Shown here piece by piece: positions 6,031 to 13,279 of a DNA stretch of 15,262 nucleotides. The notes beneath the pieces were generated by a model. That model did not search any database, was not told the origin of the DNA, and worked only from the letters and a program-made list of their open reading frames with translations. Every line of letters begins with the position of its first letter. Position 1 is the stretch's first letter. Source of the DNA: Candidatus Doudnabacteria bacterium (GTDB lineage Bacteria > Patescibacteriota > Doudnabacteria > UBA920); NCBI GenBank assembly GCA_023245915.1, contig JAHFJK010000021.1, positions 1 through 15,262 on the forward strand, given 5' to 3'. Position numbers and translations under genes: made by a program.

Positions 6031-6519
6031 ATGGATTTAAATAAAGTCATGATTATCGGCCGGCTGACCCGCGACCCGGAACTTAGAACCATCCCTTCCG
6101 GCGTAAGCGTATGCCAAATTGGGGTGGCTACCTCTTTTGTCTACACCAACCAGCAAACCGGACAAAAAGTGGAAAATACCGAATTCCATAATGTGGTTTT
6201 GTGGCGCAAGCTGGGAGAAATAGCCGCGCAGTATTTAAAAAAAGGCACGCAGGTATTTATAGAAGGCCGGCTGCAAACCAGAAGCTGGGACGGACAAGAC
6301 GGACAAAAACGCTATCGAACTGAAATTGTGGCAGAAAACATGATTATGCTCCAGCGTCCGGCTTCACAGTCCGGTTCTTACCAATCCGCAGCAGCCCCAG
6401 TGGTTAAACCGGCGCCTGCCGAAGCTATTGCTCAAAAAGTCGAACAACCTGCTCCGGTGGAAGAACTGCCAACGATTCAGCAGGGGGAAGATATAAACGT
6501 GGAAGATATTCCATTTTAA
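6031..6519 (+). CDS. ssb: Single-stranded DNA-binding protein
   Basis: SSB coats single-stranded DNA in replication, repair and recombination, and recruits partners through its C-terminal tip. Residues 1 to about 110 form the OB fold, with the family text MDLNKVMIIGRLTRDPELR, FHNVVLWRKLGEIAAQYLKKG, VFIEGRLQTRSW and TEIVAENMIML. A Pro/Ala/Glu-rich linker follows, and the protein ends in the acidic tip EDIPF, close to the classical DDIPF partner-binding end. Its 162 residues are normal. It lies between rpsF and rpsR as in many bacteria. The start has no Shine-Dalgarno sequence. Confidence 0.97.
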   Translation: MDLNKVMIIGRLTRDPELRTIPSGVSVCQIGVATSFVYTNQQTGQKVENTEFHNVVLWRKLGEIAAQYLKKGTQVFIEGRLQTRSWDGQDGQKRYRTEIVAENMIMLQRPASQSGSYQSAAAPVVKPAPAEAIAQKVEQPAPVEELPTIQQGEDINVEDIPF

Positions 6520-6602
6520 TGACAAAAATTAAAAAAATGACAGAATTGACAAAAATTTTTGTTCATTTATGTCATTTTTGTTCAATTATTTAATTATCCT
6601 AA

Positions 6603-6839
6603 ATGCGTCCATCTAACAAAGACAACCAACCACAAATTAAAAAACAGTGCTATTTTTGCAGTAACAAAATTTCCACTGTTGACTATAAAGACACACAAAC
6701 TTTGCGTCGCTTTATGTCGCCTCACTCTAAAATTTTGGCGCACAACCGCACCGGCACCTGCCCCAAGCACCAGCGCATGGTAACCAAAGCGCTTAAACAG
6801 GCAAGGCATATGGCTCTGCTGCCGTTCGTCGCGGCATAG
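6603..6839 (+). CDS. rpsR: 30S ribosomal protein S18, zinc-ribbon form
   Basis: S18 pairs with S6 on the platform of the 30S subunit. The 78 residues contain the conserved core YKDTQTLRRFMSPHSKIL followed by RTGTCPKHQR. Four potential metal ligands are present: C16 and C19 in CYFC, and C53 and H56 in CPKH. This is the zinc-binding type of S18, whereas many bacteria have lost these residues. The ATG lies 83 bp after ssb without a Shine-Dalgarno sequence. The gene ends just before a large nested inverted repeat. Confidence 0.96.
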   Translation: MRPSNKDNQPQIKKQCYFCSNKISTVDYKDTQTLRRFMSPHSKILAHNRTGTCPKHQRMVTKALKQARHMALLPFVAA

Positions 6840-6840
6840 C

Positions 6841-6918
6841 TCCTACGAACGTACGAACTTTATTGAACTACGAACCCTGATACTTTCGTAGTTCGTTCCC
6901 GTTCGTAAGTTCGTAGGA
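6841..6918. repeat. 78 bp nested inverted repeat between rpsR and efp
   Basis: The outer arms, 6841-6858 (TCCTACGAACGTACGAAC) and 6901-6918, pair at 17 of 18 positions. The inner arms GAACTACGAA (6865-6874) and TTCGTAGTTC (6885-6894) pair perfectly. The whole is built from TACGAAC-type units. There is no T run, so it is not a standard terminator. It could attenuate or stabilise the mRNA, or be a mobile palindrome. Confidence 0.75.
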
Positions 6919-6941
6919 AATATTGATTAAAGGCAAATATT

Positions 6942-7502
6942 ATGGATCTTAACGACCTAAAAATCGGCACCATTATTCTTTGGGAAAAACAACCTGTGCA
7001 GGTAATTTGGTCAAACCGCATGCGTACTGCCCAAAGAAAGCCGGTCATGCAAACCAAATTGCGCAATGTAATTACCGGTAAAGTTTACGAGTACTCCTTT
7101 AAATTTGGCGAAAGCATTGACGAAGCAGACGTTAATCGTGAAAAAGCCAGCTTTTTATACGCCGATGCCGAGGGCACGCATTTCATGAACAATGAAACTT
7201 TTGAGACCGTGGACATTAGTAAAGACATTACGGAGAGCCAGGAAAAATTTTTAAAAGAAAGTATGGAGGTGCAAATTTTAAAATTCAACGGCCAACCGGT
7301 GTCTATTGAATTGCCCATTAAAATCGAACTTAAAGTTACCGAAGCTCCGCCTTCTATGGTTGGCAACAGCGGCGGCAACGTTACCAAGCCAGTTACTTTG
7401 GAAACCGGGCTGGTGGTAGACGCCCCCATGTTTATTAAAGAAGGCGACGTGTTAAGGGTTGATACCAGAAACGGGGAATACGTCGAACGGGCAAGCCAAT
7501 AA
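6942..7502 (+). CDS. efp: Translation elongation factor P
   Basis: EF-P binds between the P and E sites and rescues ribosomes stalled on polyproline. The 186 residues cover all three domains, with HFMNNETFE at the domain I-II junction, NGQPVSIELP in domain II and the C-terminal signature around KPVTLETGLVV, VPDAP-like VVDAPMFIKEGD and VDTRNGEYV. The domain I loop tip reads RTAQRKPVMQTKLRN. Counting back from the conserved KLR, the position of E. coli Lys34 (or Pseudomonas Arg32) is Gln31, followed by Arg32. This predicts no EpmA- or EarP-type modification at that site. SD AAAGG is 9 nt before the ATG. Confidence 0.96.
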   Translation: MDLNDLKIGTIILWEKQPVQVIWSNRMRTAQRKPVMQTKLRNVITGKVYEYSFKFGESIDEADVNREKASFLYADAEGTHFMNNETFETVDISKDITESQEKFLKESMEVQILKFNGQPVSIELPIKIELKVTEAPPSMVGNSGGNVTKPVTLETGLVVDAPMFIKEGDVLRVDTRNGEYVERASQ

Positions 7503-7511
7503 ATAAAAGCT

Positions 7512-7610
7512 ATGGCCAATTTAAATTCAACAAAAAAATACGTTTGCACAAAATGTGGGCACGAGTTTACCGCCTCAAATTTGGCTAAAGAAATAATCGG
7601 AAGCTCATAA
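7512..7610 (+). CDS. 32-residue zinc-knuckle ORF, possibly a remnant
   Basis: A short frame starting 9 bp after efp. It encodes 32 residues with one CxxC knuckle in YVCTKCGHEF, then an SNLAKEIIG helix. The layout resembles the first half of a two-knuckle zinc ribbon, so it may be a truncated gene or a genuine microprotein co-transcribed with efp. It ends before the shared terminator at 7661-7687. There is no Shine-Dalgarno sequence (AAATAAAAGCT precedes the ATG). Confidence 0.4.
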   Translation: MANLNSTKKYVCTKCGHEFTASNLAKEIIGSS

Positions 7611-7660
7611 TCACAAACCTCAGGATGTCTAAAAATTTTCTCGACCCAATATCTAATTTA

Positions 7661-7687
7661 AAAACCCCTCGGTCAAGGAGGGGTTTT
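7661..7687. terminator. Bidirectional intrinsic terminator
   Basis: A perfect 10 bp inverted repeat, AAAACCCCTC (7661-7670) and GAGGGGTTTT (7678-7687), with a 7 nt loop. It sits between the convergent efp unit and the surface-protein gene and has A/T tails suitable for both strands. Confidence 0.9.
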
Positions 7688-7704
7688 AAGTCGATTGATA
7701 AATA

Positions 7705-9951
7705 TTACTGAAGCCTGCTGTCGCCAACGGTCATTGCCGAAAGTATAGGCAAACGGAAATCATAAATATTGGCGTTAACGACTAAATTTGACTGACCGCC
7801 GTTGCTGATAAAAGTATTCCAATCGGGGACTGCGATTAATCCGGCTTCGTGGACAAAATAAATAGTTTGGCCGCTCTTTATCCAACTGCCCCAGGGATGC
7901 TGGGCGCTTGCGGAACGGACAGTGTAGCCGGAATCAGACAAGCCCGAACTCGCCAGCTGGACTACATTGCTGAATTTAAAACCTAAACCGGTGAAAGCCG
8001 CCGTATTGGCAAACGCGGTTTTGGTATTTTTATAAACAATGTAAACTGTACCGTATTCATTAATGAGCTGGGCGTTTGAATAAATACTGGTACCTAAAAC
8101 GCTGCCGCTCCCCGGATACTGCAAGCCACCGCCGGTATAATAACCGCCAGGATTATAACCCCCGGTATAATAACCGCCAACTGTCACATACAAACTGGCG
8201 CAGGCGCTGGAATAAGTTTGACAGACCGAAATGGTGGTGTTGCCGGCAGCCCCGGCATAAACATTTACCAGGTTGCCGCTTATATTGGCGCTTGCCACCG
8301 ACAGGTTGCTGTTGTTGGAAACAAAGTAGCCGCCGCTGCCGTAAATACTAACCGCGCCGCTCTGACCGGGATACAAACTTAAACTGTTTTGGCTTAAAGA
8401 AAGACTGCTGGCGCCATAACCTCCCCCATAACTGCCCCCGTAAACAGTAACATACAGGGTGCCGCAAAAATTTAAACTGTTTTGACAGACACTAATATTG
8501 GCCGAGCCGCTTTGGTAAGCGTAGAGATTTAAAACTGTGCCGGAAACTGTAGCCGAAACCGCGCTGGAGTTGCTGTTGGAAGAAACATAGTAAGCATTAG
8601 TTGGATAATAATAACTGGACCCTGACACATTGCTGTTTATGGAAACTGCCAGGCTTTGGCCGGTATAGAGAGTGGGGCTGCTGGGGCTAAACCAGACGTT
8701 GCCGTTACCTCCTCCGCCTGCTCCGGTCACAGTTATGCTGCCGGTCATGCCGGAATGGAAACGGCAATGGAAATAAAAAGTGCCGGCTGTGTTAAAAGTT
8801 TGGGTAAAAGAACCTCCGGCATAAATTGTTCTGCTATCTGTATAGGGGTTACCGTCAAAAGTTACCGTATGGCTCATTGATCCGTTATTCCGGAAGGTTA
8901 TGCTGCTGCCCGCCGGAATCGTAATGGTCTGCGGCGAATAATAGTTGTCGTATAAATAAACGCTGTAATTACTCGCGCCTAACACGGAGCCGCTAACCGT
9001 TACGTAAACCGTACCACAAACAGAAGAGGCGTTGGTTTGACAAACCATAATCGAAGCAGAACCCTGGGAAAGCCCGTTTAAATTTAATGTCTGCCCAGAT
9101 ACGCTGGCGGAAACTATATTAGGATTATTATTGCTGGAAATATAAAAATTACCCGGATAATATTGATAACTATTGAGCGAAGTGGAAATATTTATGTTCA
9201 GTGTTTGTCCTACAGTTAAGCTTGGGCTGCTGTTGCTAAAAGACAAGCTGCCTAAACAACCATAAGTGCTACAGTTGTATCCCGAAACAGCGACATACAA
9301 ACTGGCGCAGCTGCCGGAACTTTGGCAGACGCTGATCGTGGTATTTCCGCTTTGGTTAGCGTAAACATAAACGGAGTTGCCGCTTACAAAGGCAGATGCA
9401 ACAGATGAATTACTATTGGAAGAAATGGAGTAATTATTGTTATAGTAATTGTTATTGTTATAAATAGTAACTGTCTGGCTTTGCCCAGCATTTAAATTCA
9501 AACTTGTTTGACTCAACGACAAACCGTATGGGCTACCGCAATTATAAGTACAGGCGCCGCCGTACCCATATCCATGATTGGCCACGTTTGACTGCTGGCC
9601 GCCCACTGTGACATAAACCTGGGCGCCACTGTTTAATCCATAGGCATTACTGCTAATGTTGGTAGAAAAATTACCGCTGTAATCTGTTATGCCGATATTG
9701 CTGATTGTGGTCGGCAGGCTGCTTCCCGATAAAGTATAGGTTAGCTGGATTTGAGAGCTTGAAGGCGCTCCGCTAAGGTTTAAAGTTACGTTATCGCCAG
9801 AGCCGCTAAGGCTCAAATAGGGGCTATTAGCCGCTGCCAAACCCGGCAGTGTTAAAAAAACTGCTGTAAATAAGCCAAAAATTAAACTACTGGTTATTTT
9901 TTTTCCGCCAAAGGTGGATCCGCCTCCGGCGGACATAAACATATTTTCCAT
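7705..9951 (-). CDS. Exported Ig-repeat protein with a cupredoxin (type 1 copper) domain
   Basis: 748 residues. A positive N-terminus and a hydrophobic segment (about 17-41, ending GLAAANS) form a signal peptide or anchor. Four similar Ig-like beta repeats follow (about 143-223, 233-320, 418-504 and 515-592), each opening with SLSxxSLxLxxGQS-like text and closing with VCQ-x(5-8)-C-x2-LYV, which implies one disulfide per repeat. Between the second and third repeats lies a cupredoxin domain (about 326-410) with SPQTITIPAGSSITFRN and the copper ligands H361, C396, H399 and M402 (C-x2-H-x2-M spacing, as in amicyanin). A Tyr/Gly-rich linker leads to two C-terminal modules (about 633-678 and 685-745; YGTVYIVYK and SGQTIYFV), a pair type common on Patescibacteria surface proteins. 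A role in electron transfer, copper binding or host contact is plausible but unproven. The start is set by AGGAG 10 nt before the ATG. Confidence 0.85.
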   Translation of the reverse strand: MENMFMSAGGGSTFGGKKITSSLIFGLFTAVFLTLPGLAAANSPYLSLSGSGDNVTLNLSGAPSSSQIQLTYTLSGSSLPTTISNIGITDYSGNFSTNISSNAYGLNSGAQVYVTVGGQQSNVANHGYGYGGACTYNCGSPYGLSLSQTSLNLNAGQSQTVTIYNNNNYYNNNYSISSNSNSSVASAFVSGNSVYVYANQSGNTTISVCQSSGSCASLYVAVSGYNCSTYGCLGSLSFSNSSPSLTVGQTLNINISTSLNSYQYYPGNFYISSNNNPNIVSASVSGQTLNLNGLSQGSASIMVCQTNASSVCGTVYVTVSGSVLGASNYSVYLYDNYYSPQTITIPAGSSITFRNNGSMSHTVTFDGNPYTDSRTIYAGGSFTQTFNTAGTFYFHCRFHSGMTGSITVTGAGGGGNGNVWFSPSSPTLYTGQSLAVSINSNVSGSSYYYPTNAYYVSSNSNSSAVSATVSGTVLNLYAYQSGSANISVCQNSLNFCGTLYVTVYGGSYGGGYGASSLSLSQNSLSLYPGQSGAVSIYGSGGYFVSNNSNLSVASANISGNLVNVYAGAAGNTTISVCQTYSSACASLYVTVGGYYTGGYNPGGYYTGGGLQYPGSGSVLGTSIYSNAQLINEYGTVYIVYKNTKTAFANTAAFTGLGFKFSNVVQLASSGLSDSGYTVRSASAQHPWGSWIKSGQTIYFVHEAGLIAVPDWNTFISNGGQSNLVVNANIYDFRLPILSAMTVGDSRLQ

Positions 9952-9975
9952 AATTATTTTACTCCTGGACTTTGT

Positions 9976-10003
9976 ATTATATTCCGTTTTGACCTTTTGT
10001 CAA
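9976..10003 (-). promoter_or_regulatory. Full-consensus sigma70 promoter of the surface protein
   Basis: Minus strand: perfect -35 TTGACA (9998-10003), 16 bp spacer, perfect -10 TATAAT (9976-9981). Directly upstream, two tandem copies of the 11-mer GCTAAAATCGC (plus-strand reading, 10005-10026) run into the palindrome AATCGCGATT (10021-10030), a possible activator or repressor site. Confidence 0.85.
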
Positions 10004-10060
10004 TGCTAAAATCGCGCTAAAATCGCGATTTGCCGCGCGGGCGTTTCATGGTTGATTATA

Positions 10061-11293
10061 CTATTTACCCATAGCCCCGATGATTCTTTTGGCAGCTAAT
10101 ACATAAGCCGCATTGCGGAAAGTGGTTTGATATTTTTTTTGCTTTTCCCAGACATCCACAAAAGCCTGCTTTATTTGTTTAGATAACTTTTCCAAAACCT
10201 CGGTCTTGTTCCATGTCTCATGCTTCATGTTTTGATACCACTCAAAATAAGAAGTGCAGACGCCACCGCTATTGGCCAAAATGTCAGGAATGACCACAAT
10301 ATTTTTTTTAGTAAAAATTTCATCAGCTTCCGGAGTGGTTGGGCCATTGGCCATTTCTATAATTAACTTGGCTTTAATTTTATCGGCGTTGTCCTTCGTC
10401 AAAACATTTTCTAAAGCTGCCGGCACCAGCACATCCACAGGCAGCTCCAACAATTCTTCATTGCTGATATTTTGGGAGCCCATAAAATCTTTTAAAGCGC
10501 CGCTGGATTTTTTATGCTCCAAAACTTTTTCAAAATCCAAACCTTGGCTGTTGTAGATTCCACCTTTGGAGTCAGAAAGCGCCACAACTTTATAGCCCAA
10601 TTTTTCAGCAGCTTTGGCAAAAAAAGTTGCCACGTTGCCAAATCCCTGAATGGCAATACTCGCGCCTTTGGGCAAGTCCACAACTTTACTGTTAACGACT
10701 TCTTCAAAAACATAACCCCCCCCAAAACCCGTGGCCTCCTCCCTGCCCTGGCTACCGCCATTGTCCAAAGATTTTCCTGTAAAAGTCGCAAGTGATTTAT
10801 TGCCTGTCATCTTCTGATATTCGTCCAGCATCCAACCCATTATTTGCCCATTGGTGTTAACATCCGGCGCCGGCACATCAAACTCTGGGCCAAACAGCGG
10901 GTACAATTTTTGCACGAAGCCGCGGGAAAGTTTTTCTAATTCCGACTGCGATAAAATTTTGGGGTCAACAATAATTCCGCCCTTACCTCCGCCAAACGGC
11001 ACATTGACAACTGCGTTTTTAAACGACATCCAAAAACTTAAGGCCCTTACCTCGTCCAAGTTGACCTGCTCATGGTAGCGGATACCGCCTTTATAGGGGC
11101 CGCGCGCGTTGTTGTGCTGGGCGCGGAAACCTTTAAATATCTGTTGTTCACCGCTATCCATTTTTACCGGAATGGCCACTTCCACAATTCGGTCGTGATT
11201 TTTTAATCTTTCCACTAAATTTTTATCTAAATTCGCGATTTTTGCCGCGGCTTCTAACTGCGCCCTGGCGGAATCGAATGGATTTACGTTCAT
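10061..11293 (-). CDS. gdhA: Glutamate dehydrogenase (Glu/Leu/Phe/Val dehydrogenase family)
   Basis: Interconverts glutamate with 2-oxoglutarate and ammonium using NAD(P). The 410 residues match the short hexameric class. Visible are the substrate loop RGPYKGGIRYH (K68), the GLFV signature VPFGGGKGG with active-site K104, the catalytic aspartate in VPAPDVNTN (D144), GSQGREEATGFG, and the Rossmann motif QGFGNVA (216-222). The glutamate-type text TGKSLDNGGSQGREEATG favours GDH over leucine dehydrogenase. Cofactor preference cannot be read safely; D241 after VVALS would suit NAD. The gene overlaps the EamA gene by 4 bp (ATGA), so translational coupling is likely. It is the last gene of the run. 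Confidence 0.95.
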   Translation of the reverse strand: MNVNPFDSARAQLEAAAKIANLDKNLVERLKNHDRIVEVAIPVKMDSGEQQIFKGFRAQHNNARGPYKGGIRYHEQVNLDEVRALSFWMSFKNAVVNVPFGGGKGGIIVDPKILSQSELEKLSRGFVQKLYPLFGPEFDVPAPDVNTNGQIMGWMLDEYQKMTGNKSLATFTGKSLDNGGSQGREEATGFGGGYVFEEVVNSKVVDLPKGASIAIQGFGNVATFFAKAAEKLGYKVVALSDSKGGIYNSQGLDFEKVLEHKKSSGALKDFMGSQNISNEELLELPVDVLVPAALENVLTKDNADKIKAKLIIEMANGPTTPEADEIFTKKNIVVIPDILANSGGVCTSYFEWYQNMKHETWNKTEVLEKLSKQIKQAFVDVWEKQKKYQTTFRNAAYVLAAKRIIGAMGK

Positions 11294-12315
11294 GTGGTTT
11301 GATTTAATAATAACGGTTTAGGGTCTAAATTTTCCTGCTGCTTATTATAACTAGCCAGTCTGAATATCGCAAAAAGTAATACTACCATCCCTAAAGTTTG
11401 AATTTTGTAAAACACAAAAAGACCCCAAATAAAAGGTAAAACCTGCATGTAAGCATGTTTGCTTATTAAATAAGCAACTGTAGCAGTTGAATACCCATAT
11501 TGAGGTAAAAATATCCAGTTAACAAACACCGCGGCCATGGGAAACCCAAGCTCTGCCAATGTTGCGACAGATGCCTTGGTGTAGGCAAGACCGCGATAAT
11601 AAATAAAAAGCGAAACTACTCCCGATGTTATAGCTATTATGGCGATGAACGACCAATCTGTCTTAGTTAGAGTGGAAAATTTAGGGATGGTATGTTGGCT
11701 TATATTTAAAATCAGCAAAAACACAAAAGCCAAAACAAAACGCAGAGAAGTCATTATTTTAAAATTGACTTTTTCCAAAACTAGCTTGCCCATAACCGTG
11801 GATCCGCCCCAAAAAAATGCCGCGATTAAAGCCAAGCCAACACCTTTAAGATTTGGATTCAAAGTATCGCCAGGGAAAAGCTGAGGTCTTAACCCATTAA
11901 AGGAAATCAAGTAGGCGCCAAACAAAGCTACAATCGCCCACAGCCAAAATTTGGAATTTAAATTTTCTTTTAAGATTGTCGCCGCCAGGCCAATAGTAAT
12001 TAAGGGTTGCAGCTTTTGCAAAAGAATTGCGACTGAGGGATTTACATAATGGAAAGCCTGGGTAAAAGCCACGCTGGCCAAAGCCGACCCGCCGACAGCG
12101 ATAAATAAAACCGCCAACCAATCCTTAAAATTTAATTTCTTCAAATCCCCAAAACCCATAACCAGCACCGGCAGCACAAATAAAATATCAACAAAATGCT
12201 CGCCCAACACTATAAAGTTGGAACTTAACTCTTTGGTCAAATGCACCCTAAACGGTGCGTCCGTCGCCCACAACATTGCGGCGATAAATATAAGATACGG
12301 TCCTATTTTTTTCAT
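11290..12315 (-). CDS. EamA/DMT-family transporter
   Basis: 341 residues with about ten membrane helices in two EamA halves (about 6-140 and 157-325). The typical end-of-half pattern LLQKLQPLITIGLAATILKE marks the first half; the second contains FFWGGSTVMGKLVLEK and a helix with LAELGFPMAAVFVNWIFL. It is slightly longer than the usual ~300 residues owing to an insertion before the last helices (YGYSTATVAYLISKHAYMQV). DMT proteins export or import small metabolites. The gene lies 12 bp downstream of a riboflavin kinase and overlaps gdhA. RibN-type riboflavin importers belong to this superfamily, so riboflavin uptake is one contextual guess; amino-acid export is another. Confidence 0.88.
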   Translation of the reverse strand: MKKIGPYLIFIAAMLWATDAPFRVHLTKELSSNFIVLGEHFVDILFVLPVLVMGFGDLKKLNFKDWLAVLFIAVGGSALASVAFTQAFHYVNPSVAILLQKLQPLITIGLAATILKENLNSKFWLWAIVALFGAYLISFNGLRPQLFPGDTLNPNLKGVGLALIAAFFWGGSTVMGKLVLEKVNFKIMTSLRFVLAFVFLLILNISQHTIPKFSTLTKTDWSFIAIIAITSGVVSLFIYYRGLAYTKASVATLAELGFPMAAVFVNWIFLPQYGYSTATVAYLISKHAYMQVLPFIWGLFVFYKIQTLGMVVLLFAIFRLASYNKQQENLDPKPLLLNQTT

Positions 12316-12327
12316 ATTATTGGTTAG

Positions 12328-12702
12328 TTATTTAAATAAATTTTTTATCTTTAGGATATCTTTTTGTAATTGTTTTTTTAAAGCTTCTTCATTGCCTCCA
12401 AAATTTATCCAACCGCGTAAATATTTTTGCAGAATTATGGTGATTTTTTTACCGTATAGATTGCCGGAAAAACCAATTAAATAAGCTTCTAATTTGGGCA
12501 AGCCCTTGCTGTCGATTGGGCCAATGGTAATGCCAGCTTTGTATTTTTTCCCTGATGATAAAATCGAGATGCCGCTATACACTCCAAACTTAACTTTCAT
12601 TTTTTTCCACAAATATTCGCGCCTGTCCAAATTAGCCGTCGGAAAACCCAAAACTTTCCCATAGCCGTCCCCATGAATTACTTTGCCGGAGATGGTTATC
12701 AT
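12328..12702 (-). CDS. Stand-alone riboflavin kinase domain
   Basis: Phosphorylates riboflavin to FMN. About 124 residues, corresponding to the C-terminal kinase half of bifunctional RibF, with no N-terminal FMN adenylyltransferase. Visible are SGKVIHGDGYGKVLGFPTANLD (the GFPTAN nucleotide/Mg motif), KFGVYSGI, and LEAYLIGFSGNLYGK with the Glu that is catalytic in the family. The central segment TIGPIDSKGLPK departs from the usual N-IG-x-RPTF, so activity should not be assumed. The start is ATG at 12702, which overlaps the ORF6N stop as TGATG, with AGGAC upstream. The frame also opens at TTG 12705, but the ATG fits better. FAD for the neighbouring TrxB would need a separate adenylyltransferase, not seen here. 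Confidence 0.87.
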   Translation of the reverse strand: MITISGKVIHGDGYGKVLGFPTANLDRREYLWKKMKVKFGVYSGISILSSGKKYKAGITIGPIDSKGLPKLEAYLIGFSGNLYGKKITIILQKYLRGWINFGGNEEALKKQLQKDILKIKNLFK

Positions 12703-13241
12703 CAATCCGTCCTAAAGCCAATTTTAGCCATAGGCTTTTTTTCTTCGACAATCAACTTTTTAATGACATCAAAGATAATTTTAAATTTTTTGTCGTACTT
12801 GCTTTCCAAAGCCTCAATTTTCTCGCGCAACTCTTTATTGCCCGCCAGCATTTCGCGGATTTTACTAAAAGTGCGCATTATTTGGAAATTCACCTGGATA
12901 GCGCGTTCGCTATTAAGCACCGATGACAGCATTGCCACGCCTTGCTCGGTAAACACATAAGGAGCATATTTGATATTTTGCCCTCTATTCAAGGTCACAA
13001 ATTGTGACCTTGAATCTGAGTTTATAATTAGCGACGCCCAGATTTCTATTTCCTGCCTGTTGAGTCTAAACATAAAATCTTCGGGAAATCTTTTTTTATT
13101 TCTTTTAACCGCTTGATTCAAAACTTTGGTCTCTACACCATACAACCAAGCTAAATCACGACCAAACATAACTTTCTTGCCACGAATAAAATAGATTTTG
13201 CTTTCTATTCTGTCGTTTGGAATTAAAGTTAGTGCTTTCAT
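12702..13241 (-). CDS. ORF6N-domain DNA-binding regulator
   Basis: 179 residues with the ORF6N domain in the first 125 or so: RIESKIYFIRGKKVMFGRDLAWLYGVETKVLNQAVKRNKKRFPEDFMFRL, then SQFVTLNRG and YAPYVFTEQGVAMLSSVLNSERAIQVN. A C-terminal coiled coil follows (about 128-170, GNKELREKIEALESKYDKKF). The family is best known from phage antirepressors but is widespread on bacterial chromosomes. It lies 38 bp downstream of trxB and overlaps the riboflavin kinase by 1 bp. Two matching palindromes, AAGGTCA-N7-TGACCTT, occur 13 bp before its start and inside its coding sequence, suggesting autoregulation (inference). Confidence 0.9.
   Translation of the reverse strand: MKALTLIPNDRIESKIYFIRGKKVMFGRDLAWLYGVETKVLNQAVKRNKKRFPEDFMFRLNRQEIEIWASLIINSDSRSQFVTLNRGQNIKYAPYVFTEQGVAMLSSVLNSERAIQVNFQIMRTFSKIREMLAGNKELREKIEALESKYDKKFKIIFDVIKKLIVEEKKPMAKIGFRTD
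12988..13014. promoter_or_regulatory. Intragenic palindrome, candidate operator copy 2
   Basis: A perfect 13 bp inverted repeat with one central base, core AAGGTCA-N7-TGACCTT (12991-13011), inside the ORF6N coding sequence. The codons involved encode the family-conserved RSQFVTL stretch, so part of the symmetry could come from protein constraint. Confidence 0.55.
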
Positions 13242-13250
13242 TGTTGCCAG

Positions 13251-13277
13251 TTTAAGGTCATATTTTGTGACCTTAAA
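13251..13277. promoter_or_regulatory. Palindrome upstream of the ORF6N gene, candidate operator copy 1
   Basis: The 10 bp arms TTTAAGGTCA (13251-13260) and TGACCTTAAA (13268-13277) carry the same AAGGTCA-N7-TGACCTT core as the intragenic site. It fills the gap between the trxB stop and the ORF6N start. No T run follows, so an operator is preferred over a terminator. Confidence 0.6.
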
Positions 13278-13279
13278 GA

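Noticed and set aside
7085..7549. 154-codon minus-strand frame opposite efp
   Set aside because: Shadow of EF-P; no ribosome site or recognisable domain.
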